Source: JAJFIE01 sp964344255 (GTDB lineage: Bacteria > Pseudomonadota > Alphaproteobacteria > Rhodospirillales > Casp-alpha2). From it: 64,000 nt of DNA. The stretch spans positions 196,099 through 260,098 of the forward strand of contig CAYFMQ010000003.1 of the NCBI GenBank assembly GCA_964344255.1, read 5' to 3'. This document shows, piece after piece, positions 14,504 through 23,328 of the stretch (positions are counted from its first letter, which is position 1; every line of letters begins with the position of its first letter). The position numbers were made by a program, and so were the translations under genes. The notes beneath the pieces are model-generated. The model saw nothing but the letters and a program-made list of their open reading frames with translations. It did not search any database and was not told the origin of the DNA.

Positions 14504-16021
14504 CTAATCATCAAATTCACGGCCCTTGCCCGTATAGAACCAGTCCTCGGGATAGGGATACCACCAGTCCTGGACAGTCGGCGCTGAATCGATGACGCCC
14601 ATCTTAGACTGGCGGAAGGCATTCAGGCCCAACCGCCCCATCTCGCGCCCCATGCCGGACATCTTCCAGCCGCCGAAGGGAATGGCGTCGTTGTCGATCA
14701 GCGGGTTGTTGACCCAGACCATGCCGGCTTCCAGGGCCTCGTAAGCCTGCATGGCCTGCTCCATGGAGGACGTGAACAGCGACGCGCCCAGGCCGAATTT
14801 AGAGGCATTGGCCTTCTCAAGCGCTTCATCGAGGGAGGAGACCTTGCAGACGGAGGCCAGCGGCCCGAAGGCTTCCTCGTGCATGACCGCCATGTCCGAA
14901 GTCACACCTGTAAGAATCGTCGGCACGTAGAACCACCCCGTATTGTGCTGCGGCGGGATACGACCGCCGCATTCCAACTTGGCGCCCTTGGAAACGGCGT
15001 CATCGACCAGCCGGATGATCTTGTCGCGGGCCGTCTCGCTGACCAGGGGGCCAATCTCGCTTTTCTCCAGTCCCGGGCCAATCCGAAGCGCCCTGGCCAT
15101 GTCAGCAAAGCGCGAGACGAATTCATTGTGGACGGCTTCGTGGACGAAAAAGCGTTCTGAAGAGACGCAAATCTGGCCTGATAAGTGAAAGGCCGACATG
15201 GTGCAGCCCGGAACCGCAACGTCCAGCGGCGCATGCTCGGTGATGATCATGGGGTCGCTACCACCGGCCTCGATGACGGCGGGCTTCATCTGCTCGGCGC
15301 AGGCGACGGCGATCCGCTTGCCCGTCTCGACACTGCCGGTAAAGGCGACGGCGTGGGTGTTGGGGCTGCCGACCAGCGACTTGCCGGTTTCGGCCCCACC
15401 GGTGACGCAGTTGACCAACCCCGGCGGCAAGAGCTTGAAGTGTTCCATGAAACGGAGCGTTGAGAGCGTCGTCGGCTCGGCCGGCTTAACGACACAGGCG
15501 TTGCCGGCGGCAAGAGACGCCGCGACGGTCCAGCACATGATGATGATGGGAAAGTTGAACGGCATGATGTGGGCGCTAACGCCGTAAGGGTAGAACTTCG
15601 CGAACTGGAACGAACCGGCCTGCGTGGTGCCGGGCAGGATACCGGCCTCGTCCCGGGCCATTTCCGCGTAATACCGGAAGATGGGCGCGCAATTGGCGAG
15701 TTCGCCCGTCGCTTCCGGATAGGGCTTGCCCATTTCCAGCACCATCTGCTTCGCCACGTCATGGAAATCGGTGTTTTCGATGCTGTCGGCCAGTTGGTGC
15801 AGGTATTTCGCCCGGGTCTTTTCGTCCAGCCGCTTCCAGTCCTGTTGCGCGTTGTGCGCGGCGGAGATGGCGGATTCGACCTCATCCACAGTACAGAGCG
15901 CAATCTCGCCTTCGGGCTCCAGGCTCGCCGGGTTGATGACGGTCTGGCTTTCGGGTGACGCGCTCTGGCGATATTCGTTATCCACAAAGACAAGGCGGGC
16001 GTGGGGGTCGAAATCGGTCAT
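14504..16021 (-). CDS. NAD(P)-dependent aldehyde dehydrogenase
   Basis: This 505-residue ALDH superfamily enzyme has the cofactor-fold motif FTGSVETGKRIA, the general-base region IEAGGSDPMI and the catalytic cysteine in SGQICVSSER. The C-terminal motif GGWKMSGMGREMG is that of succinate-semialdehyde dehydrogenase-like enzymes. It oxidises an aldehyde to an acid; the substrate is not predictable. Its ATG overlaps the stop of the sugar-kinase gene (ATGA), making it the third gene of a leftward operon. The last residues (WWYPYPEDWFYTGKGREFDD) form an unusual aromatic tail beyond the usual end. Confidence 0.92.
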   Translation of the reverse strand: MTDFDPHARLVFVDNEYRQSASPESQTVINPASLEPEGEIALCTVDEVESAISAAHNAQQDWKRLDEKTRAKYLHQLADSIENTDFHDVAKQMVLEMGKPYPEATGELANCAPIFRYYAEMARDEAGILPGTTQAGSFQFAKFYPYGVSAHIMPFNFPIIIMCWTVAASLAAGNACVVKPAEPTTLSTLRFMEHFKLLPPGLVNCVTGGAETGKSLVGSPNTHAVAFTGSVETGKRIAVACAEQMKPAVIEAGGSDPMIITEHAPLDVAVPGCTMSAFHLSGQICVSSERFFVHEAVHNEFVSRFADMARALRIGPGLEKSEIGPLVSETARDKIIRLVDDAVSKGAKLECGGRIPPQHNTGWFYVPTILTGVTSDMAVMHEEAFGPLASVCKVSSLDEALEKANASKFGLGASLFTSSMEQAMQAYEALEAGMVWVNNPLIDNDAIPFGGWKMSGMGREMGRLGLNAFRQSKMGVIDSAPTVQDWWYPYPEDWFYTGKGREFDD

Positions 16022-17052
16022 GGGGTTTGTCCTGAAATGAGGGAGCGGATTTCTACGGGATCGAAAGCGGGCAGGGGTGCGGTCACGTCCGGCAGATGTT
16101 CATCGAACCATGCCTTCACCGGCGTGAGCGCCGGATTGGAAAGGCCCCGTTCCAGTAACCGCATGACACGGGGAATGTGCGGCAGGTAGACGTCTTTGCC
16201 GTCGCGCACGCAGAGACGGACGAAAATGCCGGCCACCTTGGCGTGACGCTGAACGCCCAGGATCGCATACCACGGGCCAAGGGAGTCGTCCGCCAGATCC
16301 GGCAGTCCGGCCCGGTAACGGGCCTGCATGGCCTCGGTCAGGTCATCGGATACGTCTCGGCGGGCGTCTTCCAGCAGCGACACCAGGTCATAGGCCGGAT
16401 GGCCGATAAGGGCGTCCTGGAAATCCAGCAATCCCGCTCTCGCCGCTCCACTGCGATCTTCGAGCAGCATCAGGTTGTCCACGTGATAATCGCGGAGCAC
16501 CAGGGTCTCCGGCCCGGGGGGCGTTGCGTCAAATACCGACTGCCAGGCACTCATGTAATCAGCTCTGACGGTTTCCGGCGTCGGTTTGCCCGTCATGGCG
16601 GGCAGGTACCAGTCGGGCAGCAGCAGGGCTTCCGCCATCAATGCCGCATGATCGTAAGGCGGGGCTTCGACGCGGGCAGCCCGTTCATGTCCGTGCAGGG
16701 CGATCAACACATCCACCGCCAGTTCGTAAAGCGGCTCCGGATCGGTCCCGCCGTCGAGCAGTCGGGTATAGGTGTCCTCGCCGAAGTCCTCGATCACCGC
16801 CAGGCCTTCCGCCTCGTCCAGAGCCAGGATTTCCGGCGCCGACAGGCCCAGTGATTTTAGGTGCCGGGCGATGGTGACGTAGGCATGGATGTTTTCCTTG
16901 TCCGGCGGTGCGTCCATCAGCAGGGCGGGCTGTTCGCCACCCGTCAGGCGGTGGTACTGCCGGAACGAGGCGTCGCTCGGCAGGGATGCGACCGTTGCCG
17001 CACCCCAGCCCGAACGGTTCAGGAAGTCCCGGTGCCGTTCACGAAGGGACAT
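16018..17052 (-). CDS. Aminoglycoside-phosphotransferase-fold sugar kinase, AmgK-like
   Basis: This 344-residue protein of the COG3178 group has the N-terminal SDASFRQYHRL, the Brenner-type catalytic loop VLRDYHVDNLMLL and the metal-binding LLDFQDALIGHPAYDLVSLL. Characterised members (AmgK) phosphorylate the anomeric carbon of MurNAc/GlcNAc in peptidoglycan recycling and usually sit beside tsaE and murU. Here the neighbours are a glycosyltransferase (six bases upstream) and an aldehyde dehydrogenase (4-bp overlap), which could mean a different sugar or a second paralogue. Substrate remains open. Confidence 0.8.
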   Translation of the reverse strand: MSLRERHRDFLNRSGWGAATVASLPSDASFRQYHRLTGGEQPALLMDAPPDKENIHAYVTIARHLKSLGLSAPEILALDEAEGLAVIEDFGEDTYTRLLDGGTDPEPLYELAVDVLIALHGHERAARVEAPPYDHAALMAEALLLPDWYLPAMTGKPTPETVRADYMSAWQSVFDATPPGPETLVLRDYHVDNLMLLEDRSGAARAGLLDFQDALIGHPAYDLVSLLEDARRDVSDDLTEAMQARYRAGLPDLADDSLGPWYAILGVQRHAKVAGIFVRLCVRDGKDVYLPHIPRVMRLLERGLSNPALTPVKAWFDEHLPDVTAPLPAFDPVEIRSLISGQTP

Positions 17053-17058
17053 CAGGGC

Positions 17059-18354
17059 TCAGCCCTGTTCCTTCAAGAGCTGGTCGAGCAGCTTGGCCGC
17101 CTTTTCCGTGCCGTTGGACTTCTGCATGTAGGCCGACGTTGCCGCCATCTTGTCCTTCATGGCCGCATTGGTCAGGCAGTCGTTGATCTTGGCCTTGAGC
17201 TCGTCCGTCTCCCAGTTGGAACGGTGCATCTTGTAGCCGTGGCCGGTTTCCTCGACCCGCGTTGCGTTGTCGTGGCCGTCCCACACGTAGGGCATGATGA
17301 TGGCGGGTTTGCCGAAGTAGAGGCATTCGGTGAAGCTGTTGTTGCCGCCGTGGTGGATCACCATGTCGCACTGGGGAATGACGGAGGGCTGCGGGAACCA
17401 GCTGTCGATAGCGACATTCCCGGGCAGTGCGTCCTTGTCGTATTCCTCGATGTAATCGCCGACGTTGACCAGGGCACGCACGTCCATGGAGCCTGCCAGG
17501 TCGATCAGGCGTTTCAGCAACTCAGTATCGCCGGAGCCCAGGGAGCCGAAGCTGATGTAGATCAGCGGTTTGCCGTTGTGCTCGCCCATGTCGGGCACGG
17601 TGTAAGGTTCGTCCGTCCTGACGCAGCCGTCCAGGTACTGGAAGCGTTTCGGGTCCAGCGCATTGCGTCGCTTGAACTGCACCGGTTCCGGGTAGAGCAG
17701 CAGGTTCAGATGCGGCGAGGCCTCGAAGAACTCACCGATGGGGTAGGGATCCTCGCCGCATTCGGCCAGGAAGTTATTGAAGTCCTCATGGATCGGCCCG
17801 ATGACTTCGTTAAACCGGTCCAGATAGGCCTTGTGGCAGTCGTGGTCGTCTTCGCCGCAGCCCGAGAGGTGCGGTGGGATGTCGGGGTCGGTAATTTCAT
17901 TTTCCGAGCACGAGATGATACGCACCCACGGAACGCCGTACTGCTTGGTGGCGGGGAACAGGATCACGTTGTCGATGCAGATCAGGTCCGGCTTGATCTC
18001 GTCCAGGATGCCCGGCAGCTCTTTCTGCGCCCATTTCGACGTATCGACGATGGCTTCCCAGCATTCCTTGACGTAATTGTCGATCTGCTCATAGGGCGTC
18101 TTGGCGAAATTGGGAATGTGACCGTTGATGAAGTCGGACCAGTACTTGGCCATTTCCTCGGGCTCCATGGGCTCCGACATGTTGACGTAGTATTCCTTGA
18201 AACCGTAGCCCTCATAAACGCCGGTAAAGCCGGGATCGGAAATAAACACCGGATTGTGGCCCAGCGCCTTGCAGGCCTGGGCGATGCCGACGGAATTCAG
18301 CGCCGGGCCGAAGGCCGCTTCCGGGAAAAAGGCGATGGTTTTTGACTCACTCAT
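17059..18354 (-). CDS. GT1 (MGT/UGT-like) glycosyltransferase
   Basis: This 431-residue GT-B fold enzyme has an N-terminal acceptor domain starting IAFFPEAAFGPALNSVGIAQ. The C-terminal donor domain contains YISFGSLGSG and a PSPG-like box near residue 335 with CDMVIHHGGNNSFTECLYFG followed by KPAIIMPYVWDGHDNA. Such enzymes move a sugar from a nucleotide donor onto a small molecule, lipid or antibiotic. It is first in a leftward operon with the AmgK-like kinase and the aldehyde dehydrogenase. The control region upstream carries phased GTAGAC repeats. The natural acceptor is unknown. Confidence 0.85.
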   Translation of the reverse strand: MSESKTIAFFPEAAFGPALNSVGIAQACKALGHNPVFISDPGFTGVYEGYGFKEYYVNMSEPMEPEEMAKYWSDFINGHIPNFAKTPYEQIDNYVKECWEAIVDTSKWAQKELPGILDEIKPDLICIDNVILFPATKQYGVPWVRIISCSENEITDPDIPPHLSGCGEDDHDCHKAYLDRFNEVIGPIHEDFNNFLAECGEDPYPIGEFFEASPHLNLLLYPEPVQFKRRNALDPKRFQYLDGCVRTDEPYTVPDMGEHNGKPLIYISFGSLGSGDTELLKRLIDLAGSMDVRALVNVGDYIEEYDKDALPGNVAIDSWFPQPSVIPQCDMVIHHGGNNSFTECLYFGKPAIIMPYVWDGHDNATRVEETGHGYKMHRSNWETDELKAKINDCLTNAAMKDKMAATSAYMQKSNGTEKAAKLLDQLLKEQG

Positions 18355-18863
18355 GAAAACACTCCCTGTTTCAAAATTTCTGTTGTTGTAGACACTATCG
18401 GGGCCCCTGAATCAGCTGTCAATTGCCACATTGTGGCTAAATATAGCGACCCAAACATGGTCCGAAAAATGTAGACTTTTGTAGACCTCCGTCATGCCGA
18501 AATCCGGTTCCATGCCTCTGAAACCCGCAGAAACGAGTCTGCAAGCCTTTGAAATATATCATTTTGTAGACTTTTGTTCACTTTTGTAGACATTGTTTCG
18601 ATCCTACCCTCTCCCTACCCGCCCCAAATTGTGGCCCGATGGCGCATTCTGGGTGCAAGGATTAACGATGTTCTCAGGGACATGATGGGCTCTTTAGGCA
18701 AAGGGAAATAATCCCAAAATATAGGATAAAAATCCTTAAATGTCAAGGGTGATTTTGCGAACGCCGTCCGTCCGGCATCGGTGAATGTCTAATGCATTAA
18801 TCAATATGTCATTGTAATCTGACGGCCAATGGATTGATGAGGCGTTTCAAGAGGTGATTGTTT
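18355..18863. other. Intergenic region between divergent operons
   Basis: These 509 bases contain no supported gene. They hold the TTGTAGAC repeat array in the left half. The right half, about 18600-18860, has A/T-rich stretches (such as ATAGGATAAAAATCC near 18721-18735) likely to contain the promoter of the MttB-like gene, whose GAGGTG ribosome site is at 18851. Confidence 0.6.
18386..18591. repeat. Phased direct repeats, consensus TTGTAGAC
   Basis: Six copies of an 8-mer lie in the same orientation: 18386-18393, 18469-18476 (ATGTAGAC), 18479-18486, 18564-18571, 18574-18581 (TTGTTCAC) and 18584-18591. Within clusters the period is exactly 10 bases, one helical turn, giving a tandem pair and a tandem triplet 85 bases apart. 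The single copy lies 83 bases before the pair. A dyad GCCACA-T-TGTGGC sits nearby at about 18425-18437. This is the pattern of a cooperative regulator array between the glycosyltransferase operon and the MttB-like gene. Confidence 0.75.
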
Positions 18864-20447
18864 ATGAGTACAGCAAGGCGGTCAGGCGGGCGGCAAGGCA
18901 GGAAATCCCGCCGCGAAGTAAAGGCCGAACCCACAGGCATCCCTGTGTGGCATGGCGGGCAGTATAAGCCCCTTGGCGATTCCGAAGTTCTTCAGGTTCT
19001 CGATACCGCTTTCGACATCCTGGAAAAAATCGGCATCCTGACGGAACACAAGGACCTGATTCGGCTGGCCCAGGAACGCGGCGCTTTTATCGACGCCAGG
19101 GACCGCCTGTGTTTCCCCCGTTCTATGGCGGAAGATATGATCGCCAAGGCGGCACGCCGGATTACGCTTCATGGGCAATCCGAGGAGCATGATATCGAAT
19201 TGGGCGGCGACCGGGTGCATTTTGCTTCGAACGGTCAAAATCCCTTTGTTTCGGAATATCCTTCCGGCGCCCCGCGTCCGGCGGAGCTGCTGGACGTTTA
19301 TGATTTCGCCCGTCTTGGTGATCATTGCGATTATGTCCACCAGTTTACCCAGACCAGTGTCGCCACGTCGTACGGCAGCGATACGTACGAGCAGGACATA
19401 AACGTTTGTTACGCTTTGTTGAGCGGCACCGCCAAACATGCCGGCCAGGCCGTGACCGACGCCGTCAGCATGCCGGACGTGGCGAAGATCGCGCATGCCT
19501 TTGCCGGTGGCGAACAACAGTTCCGTGACCGGCCCTTCCTGTCGCTGGCCCAGTGCTGCGTGCTTTCGCCGCTTCGTTTTGTCGATGACGTTCTCGATAT
19601 CATTCAGGCCGGCGTCCGGGACGCCATGCCGGTGCACTGCATCATGTTCTCGCAAGGCGGCGCAACGGCGCCCGCGTCATTGGCCGGGAACCTCGCGCAA
19701 ACCACGGCGGAAGTGCTGGCCAGCATGTTCATGTGCAATATTTTTGCCGGGAAGGATGACCATCCGGTCATTTTGGGGAACTGGCAGGGGATTTGCGATC
19801 TGCGGACGGGATCGCTCACCGTCGGCGGCGGCGAAACCGGATTGGTCAACGCCGCGGGCGCGCAGATCATCAACTACCTTGATCTGCCCAGCGCCGTATC
19901 CGCCGGGGTGTCGGATTCGAAGATGCTCGACGCCCAGCGCGGCGCCGAAGTGGCCCAGAACAACCTGCTGGCCGCCATGTCCGGGGCCAACATGATTGCC
20001 GAATGCATGGGCAATATGAGCGCCTATCTGGCCATGTCCTACGAAGGCTTTCTTTGCGACAACGATATCATGGGAGCGTGTTCACGCATCTTGCGCGGGA
20101 TCGAAGTCAATGCCGACAGCCTCGCCTTTGATGTCATTGAGGAAACGATTACCGGGTCCAATCATTATCTGGACAAGGATCAATCCCTGAAGCTGATGGA
20201 AACCGAATATTTCTATCCGGCGCTCGCCAATCGCGGGCCTTACCAGGACTGGCAGGAAAAAGGCGCCACCGATATCGGGCAACGCGCCCATGTCAGGGTG
20301 CATGAAATCCTCTCCAGTCACTTTCCCAGGAATATCAGCGAGGAAATGGACGCCGAGTTGCGCCGGAAGTTCGCCATTGATCTGCGCAAGGAAGACATGC
20401 AGCCAGGCACCTGCCGATGGGGCAAGCCGGAAGTTCCATCTCGTTAG
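18864..20447 (+). CDS. Trimethylamine methyltransferase (MttB) family protein, non-pyrrolysine
   Basis: This roughly 527-residue protein of the MttB superfamily has the TIM-barrel segments LDTAFDILEKIGILTEH, SVATSYGSDTYEQDINVCYA, GLVNAAGAQIINYLDLP and LAMSYEGFLCDNDIMGACSR. The frame is continuous with no in-frame amber codon, so it belongs to the non-pyrrolysine branch, whose known members demethylate quaternary amines such as glycine betaine, proline betaine or carnitine using a corrinoid protein. No corrinoid protein or activase gene lies beside it. ATG 18864 follows GAGGTG; a TTG six bases upstream is disfavoured. It is divergent from the glycosyltransferase operon and may share its control region. 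Confidence 0.88.
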   Translation: MSTARRSGGRQGRKSRREVKAEPTGIPVWHGGQYKPLGDSEVLQVLDTAFDILEKIGILTEHKDLIRLAQERGAFIDARDRLCFPRSMAEDMIAKAARRITLHGQSEEHDIELGGDRVHFASNGQNPFVSEYPSGAPRPAELLDVYDFARLGDHCDYVHQFTQTSVATSYGSDTYEQDINVCYALLSGTAKHAGQAVTDAVSMPDVAKIAHAFAGGEQQFRDRPFLSLAQCCVLSPLRFVDDVLDIIQAGVRDAMPVHCIMFSQGGATAPASLAGNLAQTTAEVLASMFMCNIFAGKDDHPVILGNWQGICDLRTGSLTVGGGETGLVNAAGAQIINYLDLPSAVSAGVSDSKMLDAQRGAEVAQNNLLAAMSGANMIAECMGNMSAYLAMSYEGFLCDNDIMGACSRILRGIEVNADSLAFDVIEETITGSNHYLDKDQSLKLMETEYFYPALANRGPYQDWQEKGATDIGQRAHVRVHEILSSHFPRNISEEMDAELRRKFAIDLRKEDMQPGTCRWGKPEVPSR

Positions 20448-20462
20448 GAATCAGGGCCGTTG

Positions 20463-21536
20463 TCACCAGATTGGAATGTTAAGAACGCCTTTTGTCATTT
20501 CAGGGTCAGATCCGATGGGACATGCTTTGGCGTCAAGTCCGTCTGCCCACGCGGCAAAATCCAGAACCTCCGCCGGTCTCATCAGGCAAGCAGAATTGGA
20601 CCACGGGTGCCCTAAGTGAAGTAACAAGTGCCCCAATTCATGCGCCAGGAGAATACCGGCATAACGAAGAGCATCTGCACGACTGTATGTCTTCCCGTTA
20701 CGGAGGGTCGTGACAAGCTTGTCGTCCATCAGAAAAGGGGCAAGGGACATCCAGACTGTCGCCCCCAGCTTTGATGCGGGATTGTATTCGGTAGACCCGC
20801 CTGTAATTCCCCCTCGTATGGCCGTATGCACGGGCGTTGGAATATACTCGACACTTGCGATGAATTGATTGGTAAGAACGATCTCGGCATCAACGCCAAG
20901 TTTTGCCATCAGTGTCCAATATCCATATTCATTGACAGGCAAACTTGGCCGGCCGGGCACGTCACCGATTATAGGATTGCCGTCTTCCAGTTTCGCTTCG
21001 GTCCAATAGGAAAGCCGGCTTTTGAAGGTGTCAACAACCGCATCGGCAAAGGCATTGGTGTCCCTTGAAGCAGGTTCCCGGAGCAAATGCGGCATGGCGA
21101 ATGAAATCTGGTCTTCCAAGGCGCCGGGATAACTTTCTATCTGTTCGACTAGCAGTTCCTTGACATAGGCCCAGTCCACATTGCTCGATTTGAAATCGCC
21201 TATTAAGCCTTCAAAACCCTCCGGCGTTTGGGAAACGACACCCTCGAAAGTATCGTCAATGCCGAGCTTATGGATGGCTGACGGCACGTCAACGGTAACG
21301 CCAAAATATTCCTTAACAAGATCAGCAGCGTGTTCGACGATGATGCTGATTTCCTCGCCTGAAACGTTAGGGAATCTCGGGTTCTCGACGTAAACAATTC
21401 TTGGAGAAACAGTGTCGTTTTCCAATACAGGCAGTGAAACGTAATCTGCGGCAGAAGAACTCGACCCCTCAGCAATCAATCCCAACAGCATAGCCAATAG
21501 AATGGACAATAAACGGCGTACACCTCTGGCTATCAT
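20463..21536 (-). CDS. Secreted HExxH zinc-metallopeptidase-like protein
   Basis: This 357-residue protein has an N-terminal signal peptide (MIARGVRRLLSILLAMLLGL, then Ala/Ser-rich). Near residue 290 it has LLAHELGHLLLHLGHPWSNS, that is HELGH followed by H at the metzincin-like distance, and a Met-turn-like CLM shortly after. This suggests a zinc-dependent peptidase acting in the periplasm or outside. The rest shows no recognised domain; four further cysteines may form disulfides. GGAGGG stands four bases before ATG 21536, so the longer open frame upstream is not used. It is convergent with the MttB-like gene. Confidence 0.75.
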   Translation of the reverse strand: MIARGVRRLLSILLAMLLGLIAEGSSSSAADYVSLPVLENDTVSPRIVYVENPRFPNVSGEEISIIVEHAADLVKEYFGVTVDVPSAIHKLGIDDTFEGVVSQTPEGFEGLIGDFKSSNVDWAYVKELLVEQIESYPGALEDQISFAMPHLLREPASRDTNAFADAVVDTFKSRLSYWTEAKLEDGNPIIGDVPGRPSLPVNEYGYWTLMAKLGVDAEIVLTNQFIASVEYIPTPVHTAIRGGITGGSTEYNPASKLGATVWMSLAPFLMDDKLVTTLRNGKTYSRADALRYAGILLAHELGHLLLHLGHPWSNSACLMRPAEVLDFAAWADGLDAKACPIGSDPEMTKGVLNIPIW

Positions 21537-21773
21537 GATTCCCTCCAATATGGGTTCTGTTAAAATTAAAAGGACAATAGAGAGACTTTGGGTGATTGCC
21601 AATTCCGCTTTGGGTCATTTCCGGAAGTTACAGCCAATCTCGCTGATACCCCTTAATCAGACACCCCCGGAACGTACGCCGGGCGTGTCTTACCGGCCCA
21701 AACCCTTGACAGCGATGGCGATAGTCCAAAAAATGGGGGCTGTACGGCGCAACGGTTTTTGGGGAAAACCTGC

Positions 21774-22496
21774 ATGAGCACATCAACGCCGCCAAACAAC
21801 CCCTTGACGACGTATGCGGTCGCGTTGCTCGAATTTGTGTCGACCCGCGCCAGTTACATCGCCTTGGCCATCGCCGTGATTGGCGGCGCCGTCGTGCTGT
21901 CCGGATCAACACTGCCGGCCTTGCCAGGGCTGAAAACGCCTGTGTTTGCGATCCTCACCCTCGCCGCCCTGTGTTTTTCGCTAGGGCTGGTGGTCAGCCT
22001 CAGGTTTCCGAAGATCGGCCTGTGGCCGCCGCCCGTGGCGGGATCCTGGCAATTCTGGTTCGTCTGGATTTCCTATACGGTGAGCGGTATCGGCGTCGCG
22101 GTCATCGGCGTCCTCGACTGGGATACGCTGGGCCTGGACCATTGGCTGGTTCGGGCGGCCGGAGTCACCGGGTTGCTGTTCGCGGTGCCGTTCAACGAAT
22201 GGGGCATGCGCACGCTGAGCGATCATCAGACTCTCGGCCTGCAGGGGGAACTGATCACCGGCGGCCCTTACCGCTATTCGCGCAACCCGCAGTACGTGGC
22301 CGAGATCCTCACGTTCCTGGGTGTGGTGCTGATCACGAATTCGCTGTTGGCCGCCATTATCGGCGCGCTGGTCATCTTCTGGTTCCTGCTTGCGCCGCTT
22401 GCCGAAGAGCCCTGGCTGGCCCGGCAGTTCGGCGCGCAGTACGAAGATTACTGCAGGCGGGTGCCGCGTTTCCTGGGTTTTGCGAAGCAAAGCTGA
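21774..22496 (+). CDS. Isoprenylcysteine carboxyl methyltransferase-like membrane protein
   Basis: This 240-residue protein has five to six membrane helices and the C-terminal signature of the ICMT/phospholipid methyltransferase group: GPYRYSRNPQYVAEI followed by AEEPWLARQFGAQYEDYCRR and VPRFLG. Such proteins methylate lipids or small molecules at the membrane using S-adenosylmethionine; bacterial substrates are mostly unknown. ATG 21774 is used; a TTG 15 bases upstream has no better ribosome site. The preceding 170 bases hold no gene. It is convergent with the hydratase gene. Confidence 0.82.
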   Translation: MSTSTPPNNPLTTYAVALLEFVSTRASYIALAIAVIGGAVVLSGSTLPALPGLKTPVFAILTLAALCFSLGLVVSLRFPKIGLWPPPVAGSWQFWFVWISYTVSGIGVAVIGVLDWDTLGLDHWLVRAAGVTGLLFAVPFNEWGMRTLSDHQTLGLQGELITGGPYRYSRNPQYVAEILTFLGVVLITNSLLAAIIGALVIFWFLLAPLAEEPWLARQFGAQYEDYCRRVPRFLGFAKQS

Positions 22497-22529
22497 AGCA
22501 GTCAAGAGAACGAGGCAAACGCCGGCCGT

Positions 22530-23313
22530 TTAGAGAACCTTGAGGTCGACAACTCCCAACGGGCCGAAGTCGGCGAGGGCGCGATCGCCGGGCTTGATCC
22601 AGCAGATGTCCGTCGCGGTGCCGGTGTTGTGGATATCGCCCGCCTTGACCGTATGGCCGTCGCGGGTGAGTGCATTCACCAGCCAGACGAAAGCACCCAG
22701 GGGATCGCCTAGCACGTTCCGGCCCGAGCCCTTCCTTTTTTGCTTGCCGTTCACCGTCAGCNNNNNNNNNNCCGATCAGGTCCAGGCTCCGCCAGTCCGT
22801 CGTACCCTCACCGATGATCAGGGCGCCGTCCGTGCCGTTGTCGGCGATGACGGAGAACACATCCTGCTCGGGCCAGTTCTTCAGGTGCCCGGCGACGACT
22901 TCGATGGTTGGTCGGACCCGGCTGATGGCGGCTTCGATGTCTTCACGAGCATAGGGCGCGTCATCAGGGGTAAAGTCGCGGTCCACCTCGAAGCCGAACT
23001 CGCATTCCAGCACCATGGGCGGATAGGCGGTTGAATCGAGTTCTGCGGGGCTCCGGTAAATATGATCCTTGAGCAGGCGCGCGTAATAAGGCTCGTCCAG
23101 GCTCAGCAGCTCCTGAATCGCCCCGTTGGTGCAGGCGCCGAACCAGCCGCCGGTTTTCCAGCCCAGAACGCTAATGAATCGACCCTGCACGGCGTAGGCA
23201 TCCGCCAGGCTCATAGGACGGCAGTGCTCGGGTATGGCGTCGATGACCGTGTTGCTGCGCCTCGCTGCGGTCAGCAGGGCTGCGGCTTCGTCGATCTGTT
23301 CCTCTGTCAGCAT
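22530..23313 (-). CDS. 2-keto-4-pentenoate hydratase family protein (interrupted by assembly gap)
   Basis: The N-terminal part (180 codons, start MLTEEQIDEAAALLTAARRS) and C-terminal part (about 77 codons, with GSGRNVLGDPLGAFVWLVNA and TGTATDICWIKPGDRALADF) both match the MhpD/fumarylacetoacetate hydrolase-type hydratases. These add water to 2-hydroxypentadienoates in aromatic catabolism. Ten Ns separate them and, taken literally, put the parts in different frames. Without the Ns the flanks add to 774 bases, a multiple of three, so the real gap is probably a few codons and the gene intact. It lies 15 bases after the Rieske gene, in one operon. Confidence 0.82.
22762..22771. other. Assembly gap of 10 Ns
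   Basis: The run of ten N is a placeholder, not sequence. By comparison with the expected hydratase sequence, only a few residues between DLI and LTVNG appear to be missing. Confidence 0.97.
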
Positions 23314-23328
23314 CCGGTGTTTCCCGGC

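Noticed and set aside
16861..18345. 494-codon open frame on the plus strand
   Set aside because: It is antisense to the glycosyltransferase and sugar-kinase genes, has no family motif, and arises from GC-rich codon bias.
18386..18591. GTAGAC repeats as a replication origin or CRISPR
   Set aside because: Only short 8-mers with 10-base period, no DnaA boxes recognised, no replication or cas gene nearby; a regulator array fits better.
18864..20447. Possible pyrrolysine-containing methyltransferase
   Set aside because: The frame has no internal TAG; the only amber codon is the final stop.
21603..21773. Possible short gene or repeat before the ICMT-like gene
   Set aside because: No frame with a ribosome site; a phrase near 21603-21630 (CCGCTTTGGGTCATTTCCGG) looked like a dispersed repeat but no second copy was noticed here.
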